Position numbers and translations under genes: made by a program. 64,000 nt of DNA, taken from assembly GCF_009674535.1 (NCBI RefSeq), contig NZ_WKJK01000021.1:1-64000 (forward strand). The letters run 5' to 3'. This DNA comes from Duganella guangzhouensis. GTDB lineage: Bacteria; Pseudomonadota; Gammaproteobacteria; Burkholderiales; Burkholderiaceae_D. The notes beneath the pieces were generated by a model, which was not told the origin of the DNA, did not search any database, and worked only from the letters and a program-made list of their open reading frames with translations. Below are positions 17,326 to 28,400 of this stretch, one piece after another; within the stretch, counting starts at the first letter, position 1, and every line of letters starts with the position of its first letter.

Positions 17326-19536
17326 TCAGAAACTGTAGCGCGCGCGCACGCCAAAGGTACGCGGCGGCTGGAATTGCAGCGTGTTGATCACGCTGGTGTA
17401 ATTGCGCTGCGCGTTGGCCAGCACCACCTTGTCGGTCAGATTGTTGACGTAGCTCTGGAATTCCCAGCTGCTGCCATCGCGCCGATAGCTCAGCAGTGCG
17501 TTGACCGTGGTGTAGGCTGGCGAGCGGGTGTCCTGATCGTTAAACACCGTGTAGTAGAACGCGCCCGAGTATTTGGCTGACAGGCGCGCCATCAAGTCGC
17601 CGCCGGCAACGTCGAAGTTCTTTTGCACGCCGGCGGTCATCACGAATTTCGGCGCGTTCGGCAGCGCGTGGCCGCTGATGTCGCGACTCACCGCCGGGCT
17701 CGATCCTTCGGTGGCCGAGATGCCGCCGCCAAAGCGGGTGTTGAGCAAGGTGGTGTTGAGATCGAAGCGCGCCACTTCCGGCACGGTGGCCACCAGTTCG
17801 GTCTCCAGCCCTTTGATGGTGGCCTTGCCGATGTTGAACACACCGGTGCCGCTACTCAGCGCGTCCGAGAACTGGGACGCCTGATAGTTCTGGTAATTCT
17901 GATGGAACAGCGCCACGTTCAGCTTGATGCGGCGGTCCCACAAGCTGTTCTTGCTGCCGAATTCCAGTGCCTTCAGGGTCTCGGCGTCATACGGCACCGA
18001 GACGGCGCTGCCGTTGGAGTTGAAACCGCCCGATTTGTAGCCGGTGGCGTATTTCACGTACAGGAAATTCTGCGGCGTCAGCGTCCAGTCCAGGCCCAGC
18101 TGATAGGTCGGCTTGGATTCCTTCATCTGGCCATCACCGGCCGTGATGATGGCGGGCGCGCCGATGTACGGACTGACCAGTGCGCCCAGCAACAGGCGCG
18201 CCTGGCCGGTGCGCAGCTTTTCGTCACGCGAATAGCGGCCGCCAATGGTCAGCTTGAGGGCATCGGTCAGGCTCCAGCCCACTTGCGAGAACAAGCCCTG
18301 GGTCTTGGTCTTGATGACGTAGTCGAACTTGATGCCGTAGGTGTAGGCGTAATCGGTCGGCACGCCGGCGTCCATGGCCAGGTTGGCGACGCCGCTGTTG
18401 ATCAGGTTGGTCTCGTGGAAGTAGAAATAGCCGGCCTGCCAGGTGACGCTGTTCTTCAACGGGGTCGAAATGCGGATTTCGTGGTTGCGCGTGTCTGGCG
18501 ATTCGTTCTGGATGAACTGACGCGCGGCTGGGTAGCTCGGGCCGGTGGCGTCGGTTTCGTGGTGGTAGTCCTGACGGTCGATGCCGCCGGCGTAGGTCAG
18601 CGTCAAGTCCCATGGCAGGCGGTCGTAGCTGAATTCCCAGCGCAGGCGCTCGCCGTCCAGCTTGGTCGCGGTGGGCGCCCAGCCGGGGAAGGTCTTGGCG
18701 TCGCCGACCGGTGTCAGCACGCCCACCGGCGCCACCTTGGTGACGTCGCCGATGGCGTCGGTCTTGTCCTTCTGGTAGGACACCAGCCCCTGGAAACCGG
18801 CCACCGGCTGGAACGCGAACTGCAGACGGGCAGACTTGGTGCCCTCGTCATCGCCGCTGCCGTTAATGCCGCTCAGGTGGCGATACCCAGTGTGATGACG
18901 GTCGACGGCGGAGAAGCGCATCTGCACTTTGTCGCTGAGTGGCACGTTGACCGCGCCTTCCAGATTGACGGCGTTGTAATTGCCGACGTCGGTGCTCAGG
19001 TAGCCACCCAGCGTTTCGCCCGGCTTGGCGGTGATGATGTTAATCAGGCCGCCGGTAGAGTTACGTCCGAACAGCGTGCCCTGCGGGCCTTTCAGCACTT
19101 CCACCCGTTCGATGTCGTACATCGACGAGGCGATGCTGAACGAACGGTTGGTGAAGAAGCCGTCGCGCGCGATCGGCACCGCCGGGTCGCCGGTTTCGGT
19201 GGTGTCGGTCGAAGCCACGCCGCGCACCGCCACGTAGGCCGCGCCGGTCGAGCTGGTGACGTTGATGCTGGGGTCGATGGTTTGCAGCGCCTGCACATTG
19301 CTGACGCCGGCATCGGCCAGCGCCGTGCCCTTGTACACGTCCAGCGCCACGGCGGTGGTCTGGGCGTTGGAGCGGACGCGATTGGCGGTGACCACCACCA
19401 CGTTCAGGTCGTTCTTGTCGGCGCTGTCGGCTTTCTGGGCGTCGGGCTGTGGCGCCAGCTGGGCAAAGGCGGATTGCGAGGACAGCAGCATGGCGCCGCT
19501 GGCCAACAGGCATTCCAGGATTCGTTTGTATTGCAT
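17326..19536 (-). CDS. TonB-dependent outer-membrane receptor
   Basis: 736 aa. The signal peptide ends at about residue 25 (SAFAQ). The plug domain follows (about 45-170), with VEVLKGPQGTLFGRNSTGG and NIITAKPG, then a beta-barrel closing with the expected C-terminal Phe (VRARYSF). GGAG precedes the start. It takes up a bulky ligand across the outer membrane using TonB energy. The partner gene is an exported GH1 glycosidase, so a plant-type glycoside or oligosaccharide is more likely than a siderophore, but this is inference. A TonB box is not obvious; the NVVVVTANR stretch near residue 45 is the candidate. Confidence 0.9.
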   Translation of the reverse strand: MQYKRILECLLASGAMLLSSQSAFAQLAPQPDAQKADSADKNDLNVVVVTANRVRSNAQTTAVALDVYKGTALADAGVSNVQALQTIDPSINVTSSTGAAYVAVRGVASTDTTETGDPAVPIARDGFFTNRSFSIASSMYDIERVEVLKGPQGTLFGRNSTGGLINIITAKPGETLGGYLSTDVGNYNAVNLEGAVNVPLSDKVQMRFSAVDRHHTGYRHLSGINGSGDDEGTKSARLQFAFQPVAGFQGLVSYQKDKTDAIGDVTKVAPVGVLTPVGDAKTFPGWAPTATKLDGERLRWEFSYDRLPWDLTLTYAGGIDRQDYHHETDATGPSYPAARQFIQNESPDTRNHEIRISTPLKNSVTWQAGYFYFHETNLINSGVANLAMDAGVPTDYAYTYGIKFDYVIKTKTQGLFSQVGWSLTDALKLTIGGRYSRDEKLRTGQARLLLGALVSPYIGAPAIITAGDGQMKESKPTYQLGLDWTLTPQNFLYVKYATGYKSGGFNSNGSAVSVPYDAETLKALEFGSKNSLWDRRIKLNVALFHQNYQNYQASQFSDALSSGTGVFNIGKATIKGLETELVATVPEVARFDLNTTLLNTRFGGGISATEGSSPAVSRDISGHALPNAPKFVMTAGVQKNFDVAGGDLMARLSAKYSGAFYYTVFNDQDTRSPAYTTVNALLSYRRDGSSWEFQSYVNNLTDKVVLANAQRNYTSVINTLQFQPPRTFGVRARYSF

Positions 19537-19612
19537 GGTATCTCCAGTGTCGACCCGACTGAGCGGGCAATCTTTTTTTAGGTAGCGCCTTGAAACCGGC
19601 AGTCAGCGAAGA

Positions 19613-20587
19613 CTAGAGCAGTTCACCTCCGTGCAGAAATCGTCCTTGCCGATGCTCACCTATTGGTTTTGCTGATGGGCCGCGTTTGCACAGCATGCCG
19701 CGCAGCCACTGGTGCGCCGGGTCGTGGTTGTTCGATGGATGCCACTGCATGGACTCGACGATGGGAGGAATCTCCACCGGCGGCGCCAGCACGCGGATCG
19801 GGTAATAGCGCGCCAGTTGCAGCGCCAGCTGGTGCTGCAGGGTGGCGATGCGACGGGTGCCGATGACAAACTGCGGCAGCAGGTTGAAGGCGGCGCACAT
19901 CACCTCGATGCGGCGGTTCAGTCCTATGCTCTTGAAATACCATTCATCGAACGCAGATTGTTGATGCGAGCCGAACGAGGTGGCGACATGGCCTAGCCGC
20001 AGATAATCGACCTTGCTCAGCTGCGGCCCCACTTCGGTGTTGTCGTTGCAGACGATGCAGCTGAAGCGGTCGGTGAACAGCACTTCGGATGGATAACTGC
20101 GCGACAGGTAGCGCTCTGGCATCAGCAGCAGGTCGATCTCGCCGCGTTCCAGCTGCGCCAGCGAGCGCTCGTTGGGCGGCAGGATTTCCATGGTGATGAA
20201 GGGCGCTACCTGATTCAGCCGCAGCGCCAGATCGGTCAGCACCACCGAGCTGACGTAGTCCGAGGCCACCACGCGGAAATGACGGGTCGCGGACTCGGGA
20301 CGGAACACCTCGGCCATGTCGACCGTCTGCTGGATCTTGAGCAGGATCTCGTGCACCGGCGCGCGCAACGATAGCGCCAGCGGGGTCGGCGCCATCTGAC
20401 GGCCGGCTTGCACCAGCAGTTCGTCGTCGAAGTATTCGCGCAAGCGGGCCAGAATGCCGCTGGCGGCCGACTGACTCAGACACAATCGCCTGGCGGCGCG
20501 GGTGATGCTACATTCGGTCAATAGCACATCAAGCCCGATCAGCAGATTCAGATCGAGGCGGTTGAAGCGCATGCTCTGCACATTCAT
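19613..20587 (-). CDS. LysR family regulator (NodD-like)
   Basis: 324 aa from the ATG at 20587, with GGGAGACCTGT upstream. The N-terminal winged helix-turn-helix (about 6-65, MRFNRLDLNLLIGLDVLL, SITRAARRLCLSQSAASG) and the periplasmic-binding-protein-like effector domain are in order. The helix-turn-helix and the following FDDELLVQAGRQMAPTPLA resemble the NodD/NahR/LinR branch, whose ligands are aromatic compounds such as flavonoids. It lies just upstream of, and on the same strand as, the TonB receptor and GH1 genes and may activate them. Confidence 0.87.
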   Translation of the reverse strand: MNVQSMRFNRLDLNLLIGLDVLLTECSITRAARRLCLSQSAASGILARLREYFDDELLVQAGRQMAPTPLALSLRAPVHEILLKIQQTVDMAEVFRPESATRHFRVVASDYVSSVVLTDLALRLNQVAPFITMEILPPNERSLAQLERGEIDLLLMPERYLSRSYPSEVLFTDRFSCIVCNDNTEVGPQLSKVDYLRLGHVATSFGSHQQSAFDEWYFKSIGLNRRIEVMCAAFNLLPQFVIGTRRIATLQHQLALQLARYYPIRVLAPPVEIPPIVESMQWHPSNNHDPAHQWLRGMLCKRGPSAKPIGEHRQGRFLHGGELL

Positions 20588-20768
20588 ACAGGTCTCCCGG
20601 GTGCGGGAGCGCACCTCTTTGATTGGGAGACAGCATAGCGGCGCCGGGAATCGCCTCGCAGCTGATTCTGTGGATACGTCGGATTCAGAAAATCAATAGC
20701 GGCAACGTGGGAAATGCGCTAGGGCGCGAGGTCCATTACAATATGGGCACTAAATTTTTACGGAGAGA

Positions 20769-21197
20769 ATGATGGAGTGCAAAGTCAGCTGGAACGGCCC
20801 ATCGGGCATGAGCTTCCTGGCCCAAACGGGTTCCGGCCACCTGGTCAACATGGATGGCGCGCCCGAGGGCGGCGGTCACAACCTGGCGCCGCGTCCGATG
20901 GAAATGGTATTGCTCGGCACCGGCGGCTGCACCGCCTATGACGTCGTGCTGATCCTGAAAAAAGGCCGCGCCGACATTCGCGGCTGCGAATGCGTGCTGA
21001 AAGCCGATCGCGCCGACACCGAGCCGAAAGTATTTACCAAAATCAACTTCCACTTCGTGGTCACCGGCAAAGGTCTGAAGCCTGAGCAAGTGGAGCGCGC
21101 CATCACCCTGTCGCACGACAAATACTGCTCAGCATCGATCATGCTGGGCAAAACCGCCGAGATCACCCACTCGTTCGAGATCGTCGAAGTAGCTTAA
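20769..21197 (+). CDS. OsmC family protein (YhfA-like)
   Basis: 142 aa. The OsmC/Ohr fold is indicated by the N-terminal antiparallel part, the PRPMEMVLLGTGGCTAYDVV helix with the first cysteine (near residue 56) and the KYCSASIML region with the second cysteine (near 118). In true OsmC/Ohr these two cysteines reduce hydroperoxides. The subgroup here resembles E. coli YhfA, whose role is not established. ACGGAGAGA precedes the ATG, and a possible -10 TACAAT lies at 20737-20742. The gene converges on coq7 with only four bases between the stops. Confidence 0.85.
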   Translation: MMECKVSWNGPSGMSFLAQTGSGHLVNMDGAPEGGGHNLAPRPMEMVLLGTGGCTAYDVVLILKKGRADIRGCECVLKADRADTEPKVFTKINFHFVVTGKGLKPEQVERAITLSHDKYCSASIMLGKTAEITHSFEIVEVA

Positions 21198-21201
21198 GCC
21201 C

Positions 21202-21843
21202 TCAGACGTAGTAAGCCGTGCTGGTCATGACCTTGCCCATGGCGGACATGACTTTTTGTACTGGCAGCGGCATGGCGGCGGCGCCCAGGCGTTGGGCGGC
21301 GGCGCCGTGTTCGATTTCGTCGATGCGCATCTGGTCGACGATGGCGCGCGATTTGGCGTCCTGCGGCGGCAGCTTGTTCAGATGGCTTTCCAGGTGCGCT
21401 TCCACCTGACGCTCGGTTTCCACCACGAAGCCCAGGCTGCGCGGATCGCCCAGCAAGGCAGCCACCGTGCCCAGCGCGTACGAGCCGGCGTAAAACAGCG
21501 GATTCAGCACGCTGATGTGCGAGTTCAGCTCGCCCAGGCGCTGCGCGGTCCAAGCCAGATGGTCTTCTTCCTCACGGCTGGAATGCTCGAACTGTTCGCG
21601 GATCTGCTCGGTACGGGCGAAGCGCGCCTGCGAGTTGTACAGCGCTTGCGCGCACACCTCGCCCACATGGTTGACGCGCATCAGGCCGGCCGCGTGGCGG
21701 CGTTCCGCTTCACTCATTTCCGCATCGGCCGCGTGCACCGCCGGGTTGGCGCGCGAGGCCGTGGCCACGCCGGAAATGACGCGCAGCGCCTTGTCGGCGC
21801 CAGCGATGAATCGGTCCAATGGAGTGTGATGGTATGCAGCCAT
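21202..21843 (-). CDS. coq7: Demethoxyubiquinone hydroxylase Coq7
   Basis: 213 aa. A four-helix di-iron monooxygenase with the expected carboxylate ligands: RVNHVGE near residue 57, the EEEDH block near 92, VETERQVEAHLESH near 140 and DEIEHG near 172. It hydroxylates 2-polyprenyl-3-methyl-6-methoxy-1,4-benzoquinol late in ubiquinone synthesis. Proteobacteria with Coq7 lack or do not need UbiF. It lies 33 bp downstream of an unknown gene on the same strand, probably one unit. Confidence 0.93.
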   Translation of the reverse strand: MAAYHHTPLDRFIAGADKALRVISGVATASRANPAVHAADAEMSEAERRHAAGLMRVNHVGEVCAQALYNSQARFARTEQIREQFEHSSREEEDHLAWTAQRLGELNSHISVLNPLFYAGSYALGTVAALLGDPRSLGFVVETERQVEAHLESHLNKLPPQDAKSRAIVDQMRIDEIEHGAAAQRLGAAAMPLPVQKVMSAMGKVMTSTAYYV

Positions 21844-21876
21844 GAGGCAAACTCGCGTGTTCGGTGGAAAGTCCCA

Positions 21877-22329
21877 TTATACGGGACCGGCTCCCGATTT
21901 TGCGTCAGCCTCCTCACGCAACTGCCGCTGCCGTTCGATGTAATCGGCCACCGGCCCGCGCACGTCGATCTTGGAAATATCCTTGGCCACGCCCAGGTTC
22001 AGCCCAAGCAGGAAGGGAATGTTTTCCACCGGAACCTCGGTACAGTATTGCTCGAAGGCTTGCAGGAAGCGTTTGGAATCGACCACCCGCACCACTTTCT
22101 CGCCACTCATGTATTGCAAGATGCTGGTAATGCTGTGGCCCTTGCCGATGCTCTGATAGATGAAGCGATTGAACTCGCGGTCCAGCTGCTTGAAGTCGAT
22201 GGTTTCCTTGGTCATCAGGCCGGACAGGTAATACAGTCCCACCGTCACGCGGAAGAAACCGGTGGCCTCGTCGCGGCTGGTGCCGCTCTGCATCACTGCC
22301 AGTATTTTGTCCTTGAGTATGGGATTCAT
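21877..22329 (-). CDS. Conserved-looking hypothetical protein upstream of coq7
   Basis: 150 aa, not recognised. It has no signal peptide. It is mixed alpha/beta in character, with a hydrophobic centre (residues about 25-40, FFRVTVGLYYLSGL) and a charged, low-complexity C-terminal tail. Codon use and GC are like those of neighbours. It shares direction with coq7 and is separated by 33 bp, so co-transcription is likely. A link to ubiquinone synthesis is possible but unsupported by any motif. Confidence 0.65.
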   Translation of the reverse strand: MNPILKDKILAVMQSGTSRDEATGFFRVTVGLYYLSGLMTKETIDFKQLDREFNRFIYQSIGKGHSITSILQYMSGEKVVRVVDSKRFLQAFEQYCTEVPVENIPFLLGLNLGVAKDISKIDVRGPVADYIERQRQLREEADAKSGAGPV

Positions 22330-22440
22330 TTTTCGCTCAGCTCCTGTGCGCGACTATAGCAAGAGTTTTCTACACACAGTAGCTTGCGTGTCAGAATTTT
22401 TGCATGCTACTCTTGAAACTTTCAACCTTGGACAACCACG

Positions 22441-23220
22441 ATGATCGAGGTAAGCGGCCTGGCCAAACGCTTTCGCCTGCCTAAGCGCGGCAGCAAAACC
22501 GCCATGGCGCGCGATCCCCGCGATCATGACGGCTGGTTCCACGCGGTGCGCGATGTCAGCTTCCGCTGCGCGCCCGGCGAGGTGCTGGGCCTGCTCGGCC
22601 CGAATGGCGCCGGCAAGACCACCACGCTGCGCCTGCTGTCGACCGCGCTGACGCCGGACGCCGGCAGCATCCACGCCAATGGCGTCGACTTGCTGGCCGA
22701 TCCGCTGTTCGCGCGCCGCCACATCGGTTTTCTGTCCGGCTCCACCGGCCTGTACGGCCGCCTCACCGCGCGCGAAAACATCGAATACTTCGGCCGCCTG
22801 CACGGCATGACGCCGGCCCATCTGAAGCAGCGCTGCGACCATCTGTTCGAGCTGCTGCAAATGCACGAGTACGGTAACAAGCGGGCCGACCAGCTGTCCA
22901 CCGGCATGAAGCAGAAATGCGCGATCGCCCGCACCGTGGTGCACGAGCCGCGCATTGTCATCCTCGACGAGCCGACCACCGGCCTCGACGTGATGTCGGC
23001 CAAGATCCTGCTGGATTTTATCGCCAGCTACAAGGCGCTGGGCGTGCCCTTGATTTTTTCCACCCACCATTTGCACGAGGTGGAAAAGCTGTGCGACCGC
23101 GTATGCGTCATCAACCACGGCAAGACCGCTTTCCACGGCAGCATGGACCAGCTGCGCCACCTCGGCGGCAGCGCCGATCTGTACGATGCCTTTGTCGGCC
23201 TCATCAACCAGGAAGGCTGA
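22441..23220 (+). CDS. natA: ABC transporter ATPase, NatA-like
   Basis: 259 aa. Walker A GPNGAGKTT (near residue 55), signature LSTGMKQK (near 148) and Walker B IVILDEPTTGLD are all intact. The LSTGM form of the signature is typical of the NatA branch. Residues 15-32 hold an unusual charged insert between the first two strands. It pairs with the permease that starts 3 bp after its stop. In Bacillus NatAB exports sodium; the natural substrate here is open. Confidence 0.85.
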   Translation: MIEVSGLAKRFRLPKRGSKTAMARDPRDHDGWFHAVRDVSFRCAPGEVLGLLGPNGAGKTTTLRLLSTALTPDAGSIHANGVDLLADPLFARRHIGFLSGSTGLYGRLTARENIEYFGRLHGMTPAHLKQRCDHLFELLQMHEYGNKRADQLSTGMKQKCAIARTVVHEPRIVILDEPTTGLDVMSAKILLDFIASYKALGVPLIFSTHHLHEVEKLCDRVCVINHGKTAFHGSMDQLRHLGGSADLYDAFVGLINQEG

Positions 23221-23223
23221 GCC

Positions 23224-24420
23224 ATGTGGACCATCTACCTGAAGGAATTGCTGGAGCTGGTGCGCGACCGCCGCACCTTTTTCTTTACCGTGTTTATTCC
23301 GGTGTTTGCGATTCCGCTGATTTTCGCCGGCTTCGGCCTGCTGTCCTCCAGCATGTTCAAGCGCGCCAGCCAGGCCGACATGGCGTATGCCATCTTCGGC
23401 CAGCAATACGCGCCGCAGCTGGCCGCCCGCTTCGCGCAGGAGAAAGGCTTTCATGAAGTGAAGCTGGCCGGGCCGGAGCAGATCCGCGAGGCCATCGCCG
23501 ACGACCGCATCAAGTTCGCGCTGGTGATTCCAGCCGGCCTGGATGAGCGGCTGGCGGCGCAGCAGCAAGGCGTGATCCAGCTGCACTACAACAGCGCCGC
23601 CACCGTCGACCTGACGCGCAAGCGGGTGCAGTCGGTGCTCGGCAGCGAAAACCGCGAGCTGCGCGAACATGTACTGTCCGCGCTCGGCCTCAGCAAGCAT
23701 CAGCTGTCCTTCGCGCTGGATCCGATCACGCTGGAAGACCATTCCACCGCCGACAAGCGCCAGCAGATGGGCGCGCTGATCGGTGGCATGCTGCCCTATG
23801 TGCTGCTGATGGTGTGCCTGATGGCGGCCATGTACCCGGCCATCGACACCGGCGCCGGCGAAAAGGAACGTGGCACGCTGGAAACGCTGCTGCTGGCGCC
23901 GGTCTCGCGCACGGCGGTGGTATTGGCCAAGTTCCTGATGCTGTTCACCGTCGGCCTGACCTCGGCGCTGCTGATGGTCGCCAGCGTGGCCGCGCTGATC
24001 ACCTTCGTCGGCCCGCTGATCGGCGGCGATCTGGTGCAGATGATGCGCGCCATCGGCCTGCTCGACCTGGCCATGGTGGCGCTGATGCTGGTGCCCATCG
24101 CCGCCATCTTCGCCGCCATCCTGCTGGCAATCTCGGTCTACGCCAAAAGTTACAAGGAAGCGGCTGGCCTGATCTCGCCGTTGATCGTCGTCACCATCCT
24201 GCCGACGCTGGTGGCGCTGCTGCCCGGCGTCGAGCTGAACTGGAAGTGGGCGCTGGTGCCGCTGACCAATGTGGCGCTGGCGATGAAGGAATTGGTGAAG
24301 GGAACCATGGACTACCGCATGTTTTCCGTGATATTAGTGTCAACAACGATCACTGCCGGCCTGTTGCTGGCCCTGTGCCGCTGGTGGTTCAGCCGCGAGC
24401 AGGTTTTGTTTAGGAATTGA
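23224..24420 (+). CDS. natB: ABC-2 type permease, NatB-like
   Basis: 398 aa. TM1 is near residues 20-42, followed by a large extracytoplasmic region of about 130 residues, then about five TM helices between residues 180 and 395. The conserved ABC-2 loop EKERGTLETLLLAPVSR (near 217) is present. It forms the membrane half of the transporter with the ATPase just upstream. Named by resemblance to NatB; the substrate may be an ion, a peptide or a lipid. Confidence 0.83.
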   Translation: MWTIYLKELLELVRDRRTFFFTVFIPVFAIPLIFAGFGLLSSSMFKRASQADMAYAIFGQQYAPQLAARFAQEKGFHEVKLAGPEQIREAIADDRIKFALVIPAGLDERLAAQQQGVIQLHYNSAATVDLTRKRVQSVLGSENRELREHVLSALGLSKHQLSFALDPITLEDHSTADKRQQMGALIGGMLPYVLLMVCLMAAMYPAIDTGAGEKERGTLETLLLAPVSRTAVVLAKFLMLFTVGLTSALLMVASVAALITFVGPLIGGDLVQMMRAIGLLDLAMVALMLVPIAAIFAAILLAISVYAKSYKEAAGLISPLIVVTILPTLVALLPGVELNWKWALVPLTNVALAMKELVKGTMDYRMFSVILVSTTITAGLLLALCRWWFSREQVLFRN

Positions 24421-24588
24421 ATAAGTTGTCTATTCAACCAGCCATGCAGGCAACACCGCCTGTTCCGTCGATTCTGCACTCTGGCGCAGCATATTGCCGC
24501 CCATCGCAATGGCGCCCCCGCTATGGATCAAATTCAATACAATGCCATCATGTGAAAAGTGGTTTGTCGTGCAGAATCAGGAGTTAGC

Positions 24589-25482
<894 letters not shown>

Positions 25483-25491
25483 GGCGGCATC

Positions 25492-28400
25492 ATGTTAGCC
25501 ATTGCCTCCTTTGAAGCGCGCCAGCGCCTCAAGCTGCTATCGACCTGGGTCTACTTTTTCGGTTTCCTGGCACTGACCATGCTGTGGATGGCCGCCGCCG
25601 GCGGCTTCTTCAAGGGCGCCTCGATCGTGTTCGGCAGCCAGCTGATCGACTCGCCGCGCTCGCTGATGTTCACCACCAGCTTCATCGGCTCGCTGGGCGT
25701 GATCGTGATCGCCGCCATGATGGGGCGCTCGGTGCAGCAGGACTTCGAGTACGACATGCAGCACTTCTTCTTCAGTGCGCCGATCAAGAAACACCAGTAT
25801 ATGTTCGGCCGCTTCCTCGGCGCCTACTTCACGCTGGCGGTGATCTTCACCAGCATCCTGCTCGGTGCCTGGCTGGGCAGCTTCATCCCCGGCATCGATC
25901 CCGAGCGGCTGGCGCATCCGCCGCTGCTGGCGTATGTGATGCCGTATCTGATCGTGATCCTGCCCAACATCTTCATCTTCGGCGCCGTGTTCTTCATCCT
26001 GGCCGCGCTGACGCGGCGCATGCTGCCGGTGTATATCTCCAGCGTGGTCATGCTGATCGGCTACCTGGTGGCGCCGGGCCTGGCGCGCGACCTCGACTTC
26101 AAAACCTTCGCCGCCCTGATCGACCCGTTCGGCACCACCGCCGTGATGCGCCTGACCGAGTACTGGCCCATCGTCGAACGCAACACCCGCATGCTGTGGC
26201 CGGAAGGCGTGTACCTGCTGAACCGCGTGATCTGGGCCTCGGCCGCGCTGGCCGGCCTGCTGGTCGGTTACTGGCGCTTCCACTTCATCGCCACCAGCGA
26301 CAGCGGCCACAGCAAGCACGCCAGCACCGGCGAAGGCGAAGTGCCGCAACATCTGTCGCAAGCCTCCATCAACACCCAGGAAACGCCCGACTTCAAGGCG
26401 CGCAGCCTGGGCTGGCTGCTGGTGCGCATGAGCTGGCTGAACCTGCGCGAAACCACCAAGAATATCTACTTCCTGGTGATCGTGCTGGCCGGCGTGTTGA
26501 TGATGTTCGCCTCCTGCCTGGACCTGGGCTCGCTGTACGGCACCAATACCTATCCGGTCACCTACCAGGTGCTGGAAGTGATCAGCGAAACCTTCGCCCT
26601 GTTCATGATGGTGATCACCACCTTCTACGCCGGCGAGCTGATCTGGCGCGAGCGCGAGGCCCACATGGGGCAGATGCTGGACGCGCTGCCGGTACCGAGC
26701 TGGCTGCCGCTGCTGTCCAAGCTGTTCGCGCTGATCGGCCTGCAAGCGCTGCTGATGGCCATCATCATGCTGACCGGCATGGCGGTACAGGTTTTCCAGG
26801 GTTACTTCATGCTGGAGCCGGGGCTGTATCTGCGCCATCTGTTCCTGGTGCTGCTGCCCGGCTATGCGCTGACGGCGGTGCTGGCGATCGCGCTGCAAGT
26901 GCTGCTGAACCAGCGCTACATCGCCTACTTCGCGATGATCGTCTACTACATCATCAGCGTCACGGCCAGTTCGGTGGGGCTGGAAAACCCCATGCTCATC
27001 TACGGCAATATGCCGACCATCATCTACTCGGCGATGAACGGCTATGGCCACTTCCTGCTGCGCGAGCGCTGGTTCGAAGCCTACTGGGGCGGCGCGGCGC
27101 TGCTGCTGGTGGTGCTGTCGCTGCTGTTCTGGGCGCGCGGCACCAACGATGGCTGGCGCCAGCGCCTGCAACTGGCGCGCCACGCGCTGACGGTGCCGGT
27201 GCTGAGCACCATCGCCATCGGCCTGCTGATCTTCCTCGGTGCCGGCGGCGTGCTGTTCTACAACCAGCACATCGCCAACTGCTACAAATCGAACTACCAC
27301 AAGGAAACGGACAAGGCCGACTACGAACGCAAGTACAAGCAATACGCCGTAATCCCGCAGCCGCGCATCACCGATGTGCAACTGGGTGTCGACATGTGGC
27401 CGGAGCAGCGCACGCTGGTCATCAAGGGCCGCTACACGCTGCAGAACAAAACCGCGCAGCCGGTCAGCGACATCATCGTCTCGCAGGACAACAACGTGGC
27501 GCAATACCGCGTGCGCTTCGGCCAGGAAGTACGCAACGGCCTGCAGGACAGCGAGCTCGGCTTCTACAGCTACAAGCTGAGCAAGCCACTGGCGCCGGGC
27601 GCGCAGCTCAGCATGGACTTTGAAATCCGCTACGCGCCGCAGGGCATCCTCGGCATCGGCCAGGACACGCCGGTGATCGCCAACGGCACCTTCTTCAACA
27701 ACGGCATCATGCCGCACATCGGTTACCAGCAGGACTGGGAGCTGAACGACGCCAGCGACCGCAAGAAACACCAACTGGCGGCGCGCGAGCGCATGCTGCC
27801 GCGTAACGATGCCGGCGGCCTGACCAACAACTTCGCCGCCAACGACGCCGACTGGATTTCGTTCGACACCACCATCAGTACCAGCGCCGACCAGACCGCG
27901 ATCGCACCGGGCACGCTGGTCAAGGACTGGAGCAGCAAGGGCCGCCGCTACTTCCACTACAAGATGGAGCAGCCGATACTGAATATGTACGCCTTCCAGT
28001 CGGCGCGCTACCTGGTCAAGCGCGACTGGTGGCAAGACGTCGGCATCGAGCTGTACTACCATCCCGGCCATGAGTACAACCTGGATCGCATGGACAAGGG
28101 CATCAAGGAATCGCTGGATTACTACACCAGGAATTTCGGGCCGTACCAGCACAAACTGGTACGCATCGTCGAATTCCCGCGTTACGCGCAGTTTGCGCAA
28201 TCGTATCCGAACACCATACCGTACTCGGAATCGGTGGGCTTCATCGCCAAGGTCAACGACAAGAATCCGAAGGACATCGACTACCCGTTCTACATCACCG
28301 CACATGAAGTGGCGCACCAGTGGTGGGGCCACCAGCTAGTGGGCGGCAACACGCGCGGCAGCTCGGTACTGAGCGAAACGCTGGCCGAATACTCGGCCTT

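Noticed and set aside
19540..19580. Hairpin with T-run on the plus strand near the TonB receptor start
   Set aside because: The stem is only four base pairs and no plus-strand gene ends there.
17623..19581. A 652-aa open frame on the plus strand opposite the TonB receptor gene
   Set aside because: Composition typical of a shadow frame; the TonB plug and barrel signatures are on the minus strand.
24421..24588. Short minus-strand frame reading into the gap between the two ABC systems (ending AVLPAWLVE)
   Set aside because: About 40 residues, no ribosome site and no clear start; the stretch is more likely leader and promoter DNA.
25537..28332. A 931-aa open frame on the minus strand inside the ABC/M1 fusion gene
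   Set aside because: It is a high-GC shadow: composition is rich in His, Gln, Arg, Asp and Val with no domain or ribosome site. The plus-strand gene shows clear motifs.
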